A stretch of 64,000 nt of DNA from Serripes groenlandicus (Eukaryota > Mollusca > Bivalvia > Cardiida > Cardiidae): positions 27,451,217 to 27,515,216 of the forward strand of contig JASEVX010000012.1 of the NCBI GenBank assembly GCA_031761405.1. Direction: 5' to 3'. Shown here piece after piece: positions 1 to 11,835 of this stretch. The notes below the pieces were generated by a model. It was not told the origin of the DNA and did no database searches. It saw only the letters and a program-made list of their open reading frames with translations. The first letter of the stretch is position 1. Each line of letters starts with the position of its first letter. Made by a program: the position numbers and the translations under genes.

Positions 1-1834
1 AACACAATATGGACGACAGCAGCAAATGAAAGAAGGTTTACATTTTTAATTCAATTGCTAATTCAGTGCTTTGTATTTGTTGCATTATGTATGTTATCTT
101 TTTTCACAACAATTCTTGTCTGAAACGAATACTTAATCGAGTCTAGCACCATGCGCAAACAGCCTTTAAGTCTGCGGGAGGAGGAAGTAATGTTGTTCTT
201 CATTTTCTAGTTGTTCAACCAGTTTATTCATATGTTTTGTATTTTAATTACTAATCATTAAGTGATTCCGGATACTTTCACAATTATTTTGAAAAGAATA
301 AGGAAACGATTATCAAAAAAAACCGTACAATGTCATATATGTCCAAGTATATGACCAAGTGTCAATTCCATATCAACTTAAGAAGTTTTAAACACATGAG
401 TTTTTGTCATATTTTAAAGTCTCTGACCTAGTCTGGTTTAGTTTTAATTGTCATAAAAAGTCGATAAAAGAAAGGAAAACTGTTTTAAATGTGTTTGAAG
501 TTAGCCGGGGTATCCGGAACAGCCTGAATTCCGGTTACTCCAGCTGAATTAACTAGTCGTAATAGCCGGAACTCCGGTTGCTCCGGCTGTATTAACCAGC
601 CGAAAGAGCCTTAGTTCCGGCTACTCTGGCTGTGTCAACCGGTCGGAACAGCTATATGTCCTGTTACTACGAGTGCGGAGCACCGGCTGTTCAGGCTGGT
701 TGATACTGGTTCGCTTTCCCGAATTTGCACCCGTCCTGCTTGAGTTAAGAAATAGTTTAACATGTGTAGCGACGACAGAATTGCTCCCGCAAGGTTCGAT
801 TCTGCATTCGTGCCAGACCTACGAGATTTACTAGTTGCCGTTTTAGCATCGAAACCCAGCAAATATTAATACATAATGCATGTCGTTTACGCTTTAGGAT
901 GACCAGCATAGCCGGAATGATGTCTTTTTCGGCTGGTTAGTACAGTCGTAGTAATACGGAATACAGCTGCACCGACCGGTTGATACAGCCGGAGTAGCCT
1001 ACGTTCGCTATCCAAGCGGAATGCATGACTTGATCGAATGAAATGAGTTGGTCATCTAAGAATGCGGTCGAAGCAATCAGTTTATATAATTTTAGCTAAC
1101 CTGAAAACGAATTGGTCAGGGAGAGGCTTTTTGGTTACTCGCCGTTGGGCATCTGTCTTCAAACAACTCAACCTCCTTTAGCAATGGAACAATTTTAAGA
1201 TAATTTCAGAGGCTCTCTATCAAAATATTGAATCTTTTCAAGATTGACACCAAAGCTAAAACTAGAAGAATCTCTTCTGCTCAATTTCAACATAATTCCA
1301 CAATAATGTTCTTTAGCTGACCTTGTAACACAATTGAATAAACCTGTCCGCGTCGGACAAACAACATGGCTACAAGAACTTAACTCTAATATGATATAAA
1401 AACGACATTTCCAATGATTGAAAAGCTTGAACATAAGCCAAATGACGAAATCGTTTCACATATATGTTTTATAGTAACCCATTCCATTCCGCTTGAACAA
1501 GATGGTCGCCGGAGCTAAACATAACAAATAGGCTTCTTACTACATCATCTCCTAAGCCACTGACCGAATTTCATAATCTCTCCTCGAGAGTCTTTGGCTT
1601 ACACTCAATCGGAATTCAACCGGTTCTGATTTGCTGCAATAGACGGGATAACTAAGGCTATACATAGAAAACCAAGAGGGCCAAGATGCCCCTTAATCGA
1701 TAACCTGAGTGATTGTATAGTAGCAAATGTGTAACTGCTAATAGTGGCAGTGTAGAGAAATGCACTCGAAATGATCGATTTGATCACGTTTAGTATGTTG
1801 ACCTTGTTTGAAAGTGAAAGCAGAGAATGCTAAA
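1..1834. other. Gene-free flank of the BEL element
   Basis: No coding potential is convincing here: the open frames are short, lack family motifs and do not join through splice sites. The only structure is a GC-rich degenerate repeat around 505-1010. Confidence 0.6.
505..1010. repeat. Degenerate GC-rich repeat (CCGG-rich)
   Basis: Variants of 'gccggaactccggctactccggctg' followed by 'ttaaccagccg' recur at roughly 55-bp spacing (about 505, 560, 610, 680 and 960). The composition is much richer in CCGG than the AT-rich surroundings. The copies are too diverged to define an exact unit. Confidence 0.5.
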
Positions 1835-1839
1835 CACCG

Positions 1840-4161
1840 TGTTGTAGATAAGGCGCGACGTTATGTAACGTCGCGTGTTGCGCCATTTTGATTGACGTTA
1901 GTGACGTCATTATATATAAACAATAACGGATTGAACCTGAACAGACGTTGTTAATTTACTATTCTAACACTATTGACAATTTCGCTTCTATACACAAAGA
2001 AGGATTTGAGCGTGATCTAAATGCAGTATATCACTCTAAATTTCCGGAACTATTTTTGGCTGTTGAAATTCCCTCCCGAGTTATTTTCATACAACGTTTC
2101 TCAGAGCGCATGCGTTACTACATTGGGCTTGACATTTTATGAATGAAGTTACGAGCTTTTGTTGTAAATGCCGTTTGGAAATTTGATTTGTAACGGTGAC
2201 GTTATTGTTTTACATGACGTCATTCACGTGTTTTACCAAACTTTTGGCGCAGTCGACAACGTTGTGTTAGAATGAGACAGTAACAAATTGCTCATGATGA
2301 GTTTAAGAACAATTGAAAAAGTTATAATAAGAATAAAATGTTCATAGACTGTTAATATAACTGATTTCAAAATGTTTTGTTAGTTGAAAAAGTCGAATAT
2401 TACCAAAACAAATACAATGGGGAGTAAAGATAGAATAGCCTACACGTTATTTTATCAAGGAAAACAACGTCATGTCAAAACATAGTTCACCCTTAATTCG
2501 TATCCCTTTAAGTTATAAAAAAGTGCTAGAATTGAAATAGATCTCATTTTGAGTGATATACCGGCTCTTATATCACGATGTGTCGTTCAGGTGTGTTTAA
2601 ATTAATCACTCAGGCCATTCGGCCTTCGTGATTAATTACTACACACCTGAACTCCCGATCGTGATATACGAGCCGGTATATCACTCAAAATGAGATCTAT
2701 TTCCTAATTCTAACACTATTGACAATTTCTCTTCTATACACAAAGAAGGATTTGAGCGTGATCTAAATGCAGTATATCACTCTAAATTTCCGGAACTATT
2801 TTTGGCTGTTGAAATTCCCTCCCGAGTATTTTGCATACAACGTTTCTCAGAGCGCATGAATGAAGTCACGAGCTTTTTTTGTAAATGCCGTTTAGAAATT
2901 TGAATTGTAACTGTGACGTAACTGTTTAAAATGACGTCATTCACGTGCTTTACCAACATTGTTGACGCAGTCGAAAACGTTGTGTAAGAATGAGACAGTA
3001 ACAAATTGCCCATGATGAGTATAAGAACAATTGAAAAAGGCATAATAAAAATAAAATGTTCATAGACTGTTAATAAAACTGATTTCAAAATGTTTTGTTA
3101 GTTGAAAAAATCGAATATTTCAAAAACAAATACAATGGGGAGTAAATATAGAATAGCCTACACGTGATTTTATCAAGGAAAACAACGTCATGTCGAAACC
3201 TAGTTCCCCCTTAATTTGTATCCCTTTAAGTTATAAACAAGTGCTAGAATTGAAATAGATCTCATTTTGAGTGATATACCGGCTCTTATATCACGTTGTT
3301 TCGTTCAGGTGTATATCAATTAATCACTCAGGTCATTCGGCCTTCGTTATTAATTACTACACACCTGAACTCCCGATTGTGATATACGAGCCGGTATATC
3401 ACTCAAAATGAGATATATTTCCTAATTCTAACACTATTGACAATTTCTCTTCTATACACAAAGAAGGATTTGAGCGTGATCTAAATGCAGTATATCACTC
3501 TAAATTTCCGGAACTATTTTTGGCTGTTGAAATTCCCTCCCGAGTATTTTGCATACAACGTTTCTCAGAGCGCATGAATGAAGTCACGAGCTTTTTTTGT
3601 AAATGCCGTTTAGAAATTTGAATTGTAACTGTGACGTAACTGTTTAAAATGACGTCATTCACGTGCTTTACCAACATTGTTGACGCAGTCGAAAACGTTG
3701 TGTAAGAATGAGACAGTAACAAATTGCCCATGATGAGTATAAGAACAATTGAAAAAGGTATAATAAAAATAAAATGTTCATAGACTGTTAATAAAACTGA
3801 TTTCAAAATGTTTTGTTAGTTGAAAAAATCGAATATTTCTAAAACAAATACAATGGGGAGTAAATATAGAATAGCCTACACGTGATTTTATCAAGGAAAA
3901 CAACGTCATGTCGAAACCTAGTTCCCCCTTAATTTGTATCCCTTTAAGTTATAAACAAGTGCTAGAATTGAAATAGATATCATTTTGAGTGATATACCGG
4001 CTCTTATATCACGTTGTTTCGTTCAGGTGTATATCAATTAATCACTCAGGTCATTCGGCCTTCGTTATTAATTACTACACACCTGAACTCCCAATCGTGA
4101 TATACGAGCTGGTATATCACTCAAAATGAGATATATTTCCTAAACATTGTACATCTCGACA
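1840..4161 (+). repeat. 5' LTR of the BEL/Pao element, split by an insertion
   Basis: 1840-1961 and 4143-4161 together match the 112-bp 3' LTR. The shared stretch around 'gttatgtaacgtcgcgtg' and 'gttagtgacgtcatt' and the terminal 'acattgtacatctcgaca' are nearly identical. The 5' copy also holds about 26 bp absent from the 3' copy (around 1927-1953). The motif 'tatataaacaata' may be the promoter TATA region. A possible primer-binding site follows at 4162-4180. Confidence 0.8.
1962..4142. repeat. Three tandem units (746, 718, 718 bp) each ending in a palindrome
   Basis: The motif 'attctaacactattgacaat' recurs at 1961, 2707 and 3425. Units 2 and 3 are almost identical; unit 1 is more diverged and carries about 28 extra bases near 2115-2142. 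Each unit ends in a long inverted repeat of about 175 bp (2530-2705, 3247-3423, 3966-4141) whose arms read 'gaaatagatctcattttgag' and its reverse complement, around a GGCC-type centre. The block is bounded by CTA on both sides. The first part of each unit holds a short open frame of about 65 codons without a recognisable domain. Confidence 0.8.
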
Positions 4162-4209
4162 CTTATGGTGCCTTGACCAAACCTACATTTAAACTGCATC
4201 TGCAAATTA

Positions 4210-5130
4210 TTGAGACAGGGCAAGAGAGCTCTCATTGCTGAACATATCAAGGCATTAGAAGAGGCGAAGCCAGACAATCAAATGGACGACGTCAGAGAGT
4301 TCCGCAACATGGTGGAAGACGTCGCGCTTTCACTGACAATCATCGATGAAGAAATCAAGTCTAAGATCGACGCAGAAAGTACAGTTACCGAGGTGACGGA
4401 GACCGGGTCGTATAATTTCCGCCTGACTCTCAAACTAAAGAAATATAAGAGATGTTGCGAGCAAACGAAACCAGCCGAGTCGTCGCGAAACATTAAACAG
4501 TCATCACGAACTTCGGATGAGAATGTACTTCATTTTAAACAACAAAGCGAATCTAGTATTCCACAGTCGTCTGCATCGTACCACAAATTGCTGAAACTTT
4601 CGCTTCCGACATTCAATGGCGATTTGCTATCATACCAGACGTTTTGGGACTCATTGGAAACTACAGTTCATAACAATCCCGGATTATCCGACGTACAGAA
4701 ATTCGGGTACTTGAAATCATTACTTGAGGGCGACGCTGCTTGAACCATTGACGGGTTTTCATTGACAAATGCAAAACTACAAGCAAGCTTTGGATTTATT
4801 GAAAGAGCGGTACGGGCAGAAACAAAGATCCCCTCCGCATACATGCAGACACTTCTGCAGCTACCAACACCCGCTAATATCATTCGTGAACACTGACATT
4901 TTTACGATAAACTGGAGACAAATATACGAGGATTGGAATCGTTGAGAGAAAGGGAGACAACCACAGGACGCCAAACACAGATATATCTAGGAGGAGTTGC
5001 GTTTTCTGCGAAGAAGTTCACAACGTTGATTGTCAGAAAGTAAGTGATATTCAATATCGTATCTCCATCGTAAAGAATAAGCATTTATGTTTTAATTGCT
5101 TTAGTAAGAATCACCAATTACCAAATGACC
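4210..5130 (+). pseudogene. BEL/Pao gag remnant (capsid-like domain and zinc knuckle)
   Basis: The open part, 4210-4743, ends in a block typical of the Pao gag-like domain: LPTFNGDLLSYQTFWDS, then NNPGLSDVQKFGYLKSLLEG. Homology continues past the stop at 4741 and through frameshifts, with ALDLLKERYGQKQ and DKLETNIRGLES recognisable near 4785-4945. A zinc-knuckle-like CVFC...HLCFNCF pattern follows at about 5000-5105. It is a dead structural polyprotein fragment. The ATG at 4210 is only the first in-frame start and may not be the original one. Confidence 0.8.
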
Positions 5131-5389
5131 CTCTCAGTTCCGTTGCCGCCATTGCAGAAGTAATAATCACACCAGTACATGCAGTCAGTTACTGACCACG
5201 ATTCCTCAGAGACCCCCACCCTAGAACATTCCTGTCTCAGTACAACCCGCCCTCTTCCCGTCACAGCCATTTCCCGAAAGTCACACAGTACAGCATCCCG
5301 ATGTAACCGGAAGTTATGGAAATTGAAATCCACGTTATGGAAACGAGGGAGCTTCTATTTTGCATTCGTCTTCAAAGACCACCCATTCA

Positions 5390-5900
5390 GATACTCTGTT
5401 GAAAACTGCAATAGCCCCCGTACATATAGATGGTAAATAAGCAGAAGCCAACATGTTGATGGATGAAGAAGCCCAGAAATCTTTTATTTCCCAGAAGTTC
5501 ACCGACACGCTCCAACGTAAGATAGACGGAACTGATGTTATTTATTTGTCATCGTTTGGAGCCCCAGCCCACAGCGTCCAGCATACTGATACAGCGGCCG
5601 TAAATGTAGTAGCAGATGATGGTACGATGATCCCGATACAAGTCCTTATTATTCCCGTGATTGCCAAGCCCATTAGTACTAGGTACCGCAACTCCATCAA
5701 CAACTTGACGTATCTCAGAGGTTTGAAACCGGCGCATCCCGTTACCATGGATACCTAATTCGAGATTTCCCTGATGATTGGCGCGGACTTTTACTGGCAC
5801 ATCGTCGTCGACAACATCATCAGAGGAGATGGGCCGACTGCTGTGAGCTTGCGCATCGACTAGTTCCTGTCCAATCCACTTCCGGTAGAGAAGAGAAGTC
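5390..5900 (+). pseudogene. BEL/Pao aspartic protease remnant
   Basis: The segment LMDEEAQKSFIS (about 5453-5490) matches the family's usual 'DEGAQRSFI' protease region. GADFYWHIVVDNIIRGDGPTA (one residue shorter than quoted in families) lies downstream near 5780-5850 and corresponds to the 'IGADYYW...IIRG' motif of Pao peptidases. The catalytic neighbourhood has changed (DEE for the usual DEG), and stops at about 5757 and 5863 break the frame. Confidence 0.75.
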
Positions 5901-6079
5901 CATTTTCCAGTGTTATGGATTTCACAGCAACCCACGTATCAGAGGCTACAGATCTGCGCGATTTTGGGAGATAGAATCTATGGAGATTTCTACAGACGAC
6001 AGTGAAGAAATAGACGCTACGTACTATCTACAGCATTATCAAGATACCCGTGTTACCTACTCAGACGGGAAGTATACAA

Positions 6080-6760
6080 CCATGTAACCATGGCATCGGA
6101 ATCACCAGCCCCTCCCTACTATCTATAATATAACGAAGAAGCGAACCGAGAGTACCATTAGGCGACTTAGTCACGAACCCCTCCTGCTGAAGAAATATGG
6201 CGAGATCATACAGGAACAAGAGACTAGAGGCTTCATTGAGAGAGTAGACGAAAAATCCCTAGCTACACGCTTGCATGATATTCCCCACCATGGTGTTACG
6301 AAAGATTCCACGACAACACCCATCAGGATAGTCTACGACTGCAGTTATCGTCAATTTTCCGAAAGTCCAGGTTTGAATGACTGTCTCGAGTCCACACCCC
6401 CATAACTCAACAACCTCACAACACTATTGATGCGATTTCGTCAAGGTAGATATGCAGTATCAACTGTCAGCCTTTTTACATGTCGGCCTACATTCAGATG
6501 ACAGAGACGTTACCAGATTCCTATGGTTGTCCGACCCCACAGATCCCAAGAGCCAACTTGTCACGTACAGATTTCGAGTTGTGTTGTTTGGAGCCACATC
6601 TTCCTCGTTTATCCTGAACGCTACGCTACTGAAGCATTTGTCCCTGAATGCAAGTAACCCGGCATCTGATATCATCGCCAGAGACCTATAGGTTGACATC
6701 ATGATATCCAGGTTCAACCAAGAACAAGACCTACTGATCTACTTCCGGTTTGCACGTGAT
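6080..6760 (+). pseudogene. BEL/Pao reverse transcriptase remnant
   Basis: Readable blocks include GFIERVDEKS, IRIVYDCS (family: 'RIVFDCS'), HVGLHSDDRDVTRFLW and FRVVLFGATSSSFILNATL, which match the finger and palm of Pao reverse transcriptases. The catalytic YVDD-type motif is lost: where YVDN is expected the sequence has a stop followed by VDI (about 6689-6699). Another stop lies near 6402. It cannot encode an active polymerase. Confidence 0.85.
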
Positions 6761-7089
6761 CTCATTTCAACGGCCGGCAAAGGTTCTAGAAATGCTGTGG
6801 AACCCGGAAGTTGATGAGATATCGTTTGTACAGCGCACGATACCGGAGACAGAGACGACGACCAAACGATCCATTTTTCAGCGGACTTCAAGAATATATG
6901 ACCCGCTAGGATTGCTGAGCCCCGTAACTGTACGTACAAAGTTACTTGTCCAAGACCTTTGAAAGCAGAATAACGACTGGGACACATCACTTTCGGAAGA
7001 CATTGTGTATACCTAGGCAGACGTAACTAATGACCTGAACGTCGCTATGAAGATCACATTTCCGTGACGATATTTCTCCGACGTCGAGA

Positions 7090-7560
7090 CTACATCGAAT
7101 CCTACCAAAACTACCTAGCATGTGTTCGTTGAAGCCAGTGCACGTGTACCTCACTTCCGGTCGTTTATCTTCCATTGTCTCCTCCAAGAACAGAGTCGCC
7201 GCAGTGAAACAGATTACATTACCAAGATTAGAGCTTATGGCAGCACTCATTGGAGCACGTGTCGTTGAACACGTGACAGCTTCTCTTTCCTGCAAAAAGG
7301 TTGTATGATGGTCCGACAGTCAGATTGTACTTAGTTGGCTGAAATCTACGAAGACGCTGAAATGCTTTGTTTTAAACAGAGTTAAAGAAATCAAGAAACT
7401 GACCCCTGATATTGAATGGCGATATTGTCCCACACACGAAAATCCCGCCAATCTTCAAACTAGAGGACCCACAGCGACACAGCTTCAATCAAGTACATTA
7501 TGGAAAGAAGGGCCTAATTGGTTACATGATGACAAGAAGTGGCCGAAGTGGGAACAAGCC
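7090..7560 (+). pseudogene. BEL/Pao RNase H remnant
   Basis: LPRLELMAALIGARVVEHV (about 7218-7275) and, after a stop at 7306, WSDSQIVLSWLKS with WRYCPTHENPANLQTRG are the standard RNase H-like blocks that follow the Pao reverse transcriptase. At least one in-frame stop breaks the domain. Confidence 0.8.
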
Positions 7561-7839
7561 ATTACGTTCAGTCTCACTACCGTGACAGAGCAAGAATCCA
7601 AAGAAGGAACAGTAGCTGACGAAACATGCCATCTTGTTTTACATCTGCTTCTCGACGTTAACAAATACAGAAGTTACCAGAAGTTACTACGTGTCACAGC
7701 ACATACTATAGGTTTTACATGGAACTGCAGGCAGACTACAATGAACAGTCGTCAGACAGGACCCATAACAATCGAAAAGCTGAAGAATGCAGAGCAAAGA
7801 TTGGTTCAACATAGTCAACTGCATTATTAACCAGATGTA

Positions 7840-8900
7840 ATACAAGACCTTAGATGCAAGAAGAGACGCAGTCCCATTATTAGACAGCTGGGATTGTATA
7901 TCGACAGTGATGATTGTATCCGATGTGGCGGAAGGATACACGACGCCCAGTTACGAGAGACAACTAGATGTCCATACCTGATGACCTCCACAAGTCACGT
8001 GATCAAACTGATTACCGAAGACGCTCATTATCACCAACTCAGACTGTTACACATCTACGGCAGAAATTCAGGATACCGTCCATTCGACAGCACGTCTATG
8101 TGTTACCTGCCGACGAGTCACTGGGAAACCATACACCGCACCAGATCCCCCGCCACTTCAGGTTTCTAGAGTTAGCGTTAAACCACCGTTCTCAGTTACC
8201 GGCGTTGATTTCACGGATGCCGTATACATAAGAGAGCCGGACCAACAGCAGAAAGCTTACATATGCCTTTTTACCTGTGCCAGCACTCGTGCAGTCCATC
8301 TCGAAATCGTTACAGACCTTACAGAATAATTGTTCATGCCTGACTTCAGACGATTTATTAGCAGACGATCATAACCCCGGCTGATGTTATCAGACAACTC
8401 TACCAAATAGATACCCAGTGACAGTTTATTCCGAAGAGAGCTACATGGTACGGAGGCATGTTGGAACGACTCGGCGTTGCCAAGACAACGACGAAGAAGA
8501 TTCTCGGTAGAGCCTCCATTGAACTACAGACATTGCAGACGGTGATAACGGAAGTAGAGGCAAGATTGACTGTCCACTCAATTACGTGTCATCTTCGATG
8601 CACCGGTAACCAACGTTACAACAGGTAACCATTACCATAACAACCGAGACGAGATGAGACACTACTGGCACCGCTAGAAACACGAGTATCTGACGTCACT
8701 TAGGGAGTTCCAGCGGTCGAGTGGTAACAACCACCAGACGATTCGTGTTGGCGAAGTTGTCATAGTCGATGACGATTTTACACCCAGACTTAAGTGGAAC
8801 CTCGCTGTAGTAGTCGAGCTCGTTACCGGGAACGATAGCTTTTCGACGTCCACAGGGGTTACCACACGTCAAATCTGCTGCCTCCCCGCCCGATTTTATC
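7840..8900 (+). pseudogene. BEL/Pao integrase and C-terminal domain remnant
   Basis: TVTHLRQKFRIPSIRQHVYV (about 8040-8100) matches the zinc-binding region before the integrase core. VTGVDFTDAVYI and TCASTRAVHLEIVTDLTE (about 8195-8325) are the core around the first catalytic Asp. LREFQR, VGEVVIVDDD and LKWNLAVVVELV (8695-8825) match the C-terminal domain found after Pao integrases. Frameshifts separate the blocks, and the middle of the core is poorly preserved. Confidence 0.8.
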
Positions 8901-9001
8901 AATAAAACCTGTCCTAATTAATAATCATCCGATACATGGAAATCCGTCTCGGGATTTCAACAGATATTTATCCATATCTTCTTGAATATGACAACAATCC
9001 T

Positions 9002-9190
9002 TCCCCCCCCCCCCCCCATACCCCCCCCCCCCCCCATACCCCCCCCCCCCTTTTTTATCTCCTACGTAGGAGTTATAAAGTCTTAATTAGGCTTTTTGAT
9101 CTCCTACGTAGGAGTTACAAAGTCCTACGTAGGAGTTACAAAGTCCTAATTAGGCTTTTTTATCTCCTACGTAGGAGTTATTCTTTTTTA
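9002..9190. repeat. Poly-C tract and CCTACGTAGG minisatellite
   Basis: Three runs of 10-16 C separated by 'ata' (9002-9050) are followed by repeats of 'ctcctacgtaggagtta', each palindromic at CCTACGTAGG, alternating with 'cctaattagg'. It lies between the integrase remnant and the 3' LTR. A related palindromic minisatellite is at 28715-28870. A further poly-C run is at about 9513-9530. Confidence 0.85.
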
Positions 9191-9318
9191 TAGAACATTA
9201 TGATTTGGCACTAGGACGCTTCCGTACGTATCAGTATTTGTTAATATGTTTCATTTAAGTAAATCATGTGTATATGTATGTTGATAATTTAATTCTTAGC
9301 ATTTTGTAGCCCGGAGTT

Positions 9319-9430
9319 TGTTGTATATTTGGCACGACGTTATGTAACGTCGCGTGTCGCGCCACTTTGATTGACGTTAGTGACGTCATTTTATATAAAC
9401 AATAATTTACTAACATTGTACATCTCGACA
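9319..9430 (+). repeat. 3' LTR of the BEL/Pao element
   Basis: 112 bp from TGTTGTA to CTCGACA, matching the two halves of the split 5' LTR, followed directly by the CACCG target-site duplicate. It is short for a BEL LTR and may have lost sequence. Confidence 0.8.
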
Positions 9431-9696
9431 CACCGGTTGTACCGGGTCCTTATAGTTTAAAATGACGGTAACCATTTTCGTCTGGTGAGTTATTTTTTGC
9501 ATATTGCATAATCCCCCCCCCCCCCCCCCATTTTCTTTAGATTGTGTTAAAGCTTATAGATATAGAATTTATTTGATGTATTTTATTTATTCTAGAAGCC
9601 GATATTGAAATGTCAAAATATGTGCGAATTTACGAATGCCATTAGGACCATCTGAGAAAAAAAGTTATATTGTTAAGTCGTAATAACACGAAAAAA

Positions 9697-10580
9697 GGCG
9701 TTATAATGCGAAAAAAAGGCGAAGTAACGCGAAACCAGGCGAAGTAACGCGAAACAAGGCATGATAACGCAACGTAAATGCGTAATAATGCGAAGTAAGG
9801 CGTAGTAACGCGAATAAAGGCATTATAACGCGAGAAAAGGCGTAATAACAAGCAAATGAAGGCGTATTAACGCGAAAATAAACGCGTAATAACGCTAAAC
9901 AATGGTGTATTTATGCTAATAAAAGGCGTAATAACGCTAAACAAAGGCGTATTAATGCTAATAAAAGGTGTTTTAAAAACATAGCGAGTTGGTCGATCGT
10001 AGCTCAGCCAATGAGAAAAAATGGCGTATTGGTTGATCTGGGTCGTAGATCGTAGCTGAACCACTCAAAAGACATAGCGAGTTGGTTGATCTGGGTCGTA
10101 AATCGTAGCTCAGCCAATGAAAAAACATAGCGAATTGGTTGATCTGGGTCGTAGATCCATGGTTGAAAAAGAGTCTTCAAAGCATTAATCGATTTATATA
10201 TATAGCCAAAGAGGCGTTATAACCCCCTTTTCCCGAGTTATTACGACTTTATTTTCGCGTTACTACGCCTATCTTTCGCGTTATAACGCCTTTTATTAGC
10301 AATAATACACCTTTGCTTAGCGTTATTACGCCTTTATCTAGCGTTATTACGCGTTTATTTTCGCGTTAATACGCCTTTATTTCGCGTTATAACGATTTTT
10401 ATTAGGGTTAATACGCCTTTATTTTCGCGTTATTACGGCTTTTTCCCGCGTTATAATGCCTTTAGTCGCGTTACTACGCCTTACTTCGCATTATTACGAC
10501 TTTACTTTGCGTTATTATGCCTTGTTCCGCGCTACTTCGCCTTGTTTTGCGTTACTTCGCCTTTGTTCGCATTATAACGA
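9697..10580. mobile_element. Foldback element with satellite-like arms
   Basis: The left arm (9697-9970) consists of 'aaaggcgtaataacgcg' variants, and the right arm (10205-10580) of their reverse complement. The outer 70 bp of each arm align well as inverted repeats (for example 'ggcgaagtaacgcgaaac' against its complement near 10545). The centre (9975-10175) has four copies of a sequence around 'gcgagttggttgatctgggt'. No transposase or clear target duplication was seen, so the exact ends are uncertain. Confidence 0.7.
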
Positions 10581-10845
10581 AAAAAGGTTGGGAAAATTCA
10601 ATTGCAATTTGAAATATTCTTTTTTTCTGTGCACTGTGCATGTTACGCAACCATAGTCCGATTTGAAGTAACATAGAGGATTCAAGAATACGCACAAGTG
10701 CTAGCTTTTTAAAGACGATTGCTTTGGGATCTCAAAACTTATGACAATTGTTTAGAACACTTTTCAGCATGTTTACATTGTTGACTGTAGCAGCCGATAA
10801 AAAACCCGTTTCAATTCGGATTTTCTTACAATAAAAAGGATGTCA

Positions 10846-11835
10846 GTGGCAGTAATAATAAAAGGATTGGCAAGGGAAGAGTCCATAACTCGACAAGCCA
10901 GCTCTGGTACTCGGGTGTCATAGGGAACAGAGAGCCAGGCGGCTAATACACAATAATACAAGGAAGAGAATGTGAGACATGTAGGAGTATGATGTAAAAT
11001 GTTTCAAAAAACAAATCGATTGTTATTTAAATACAATTTGCACATAACATATTTTCTATTCGATGTTCTAGATTTAAATGCGTTATGCGACGCACAGATA
11101 ATATTTTCATTCACGCATTCACGCGCCTTATCTGTCGCTCTGACTTACACGAGGAAAGTAGATTGATATCACAGTCCATCCATCAGTCAGTTAAGAGCAA
11201 GTTGAAATTTGTCAGAATGTTTGTCTTGATGATATCTAGTCCATGTTCGAATATGGGTCATATCGGGTAAAAGAAATAGGTCACTAGGCTACATGAAGGA
11301 ACATCTTGTTAACACTGGAGGTTGCATTTTTTTAATCTTTGTGGCAGTAATAATAAAAGGATTGGCAAGGGAAGAGTCCATAACTCGACAAGTCAGCTCT
11401 GGTACTCGGGTGTCATATGGGACAGAGAGCCAGGCGGCTAATACACAATAATACAAGGAAGAGAATGTGAGACATGTAGGAGTATGATGTAAAATGTTTC
11501 AAAAAACAAATCGATTGTTATTTAAATACAATTTGCACATAACATATTTTCTATTCGATGTTCTAGATTTAAATGCGTTATGCGACGCACAGATAATATT
11601 TTCATTCACGCATTCACGCGCCTTATCTGTCGCTCTGACTTACACGGGGAAAGTAGATTGATATCACAGTCCATCCATCAGTCAGTTAAGAGCAAGTTGA
11701 AATTTGTCAAAATGTTTGTCTTGATGATATCTAGTCCATGTTCGAATATGGGTCATATCGGGTAAAAGAAATAGGTCACTAGGCTACATGAAGGAACATC
11801 TTGTTAACACTGGAAGTTGCATTTTTAATCTTTGT
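10846..11835. repeat. 495-bp tandem duplication
   Basis: The sequence from 'gtaataataaaaggattggc' (10851) repeats at 11346 with only scattered differences and runs to about 11830. High identity suggests a recent duplication or two haplotypes joined in assembly. The 61-codon open frame in each copy has no recognisable family. Confidence 0.9.

Larger units (their letters stand above)
1840..9430 (+). mobile_element. Degenerate BEL/Pao LTR retrotransposon
   Basis: The element starts TGTTGTA and ends CTCGACA. It is flanked by a perfect 5-bp direct repeat CACCG (1835-1839 and 9431-9435), as expected for the integration of such elements. Between the LTRs, in the usual BEL/Pao order, lie recognisable gag, retroviral-type protease, reverse transcriptase, RNase H, integrase and a C-terminal integrase-associated domain. 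Every part is broken by stops and frameshifts, so the copy is inactive. The 5' LTR is interrupted by a 2.2 kb insertion. Its position next to the cluster of host genes seems incidental. Confidence 0.9.

Noticed and set aside
2777..3806. Two identical 103-codon minus-strand frames
   Set aside because: They sit in the tandem units inside the LTR and duplicate because the DNA does; no domain, and unit 1 does not keep the frame.
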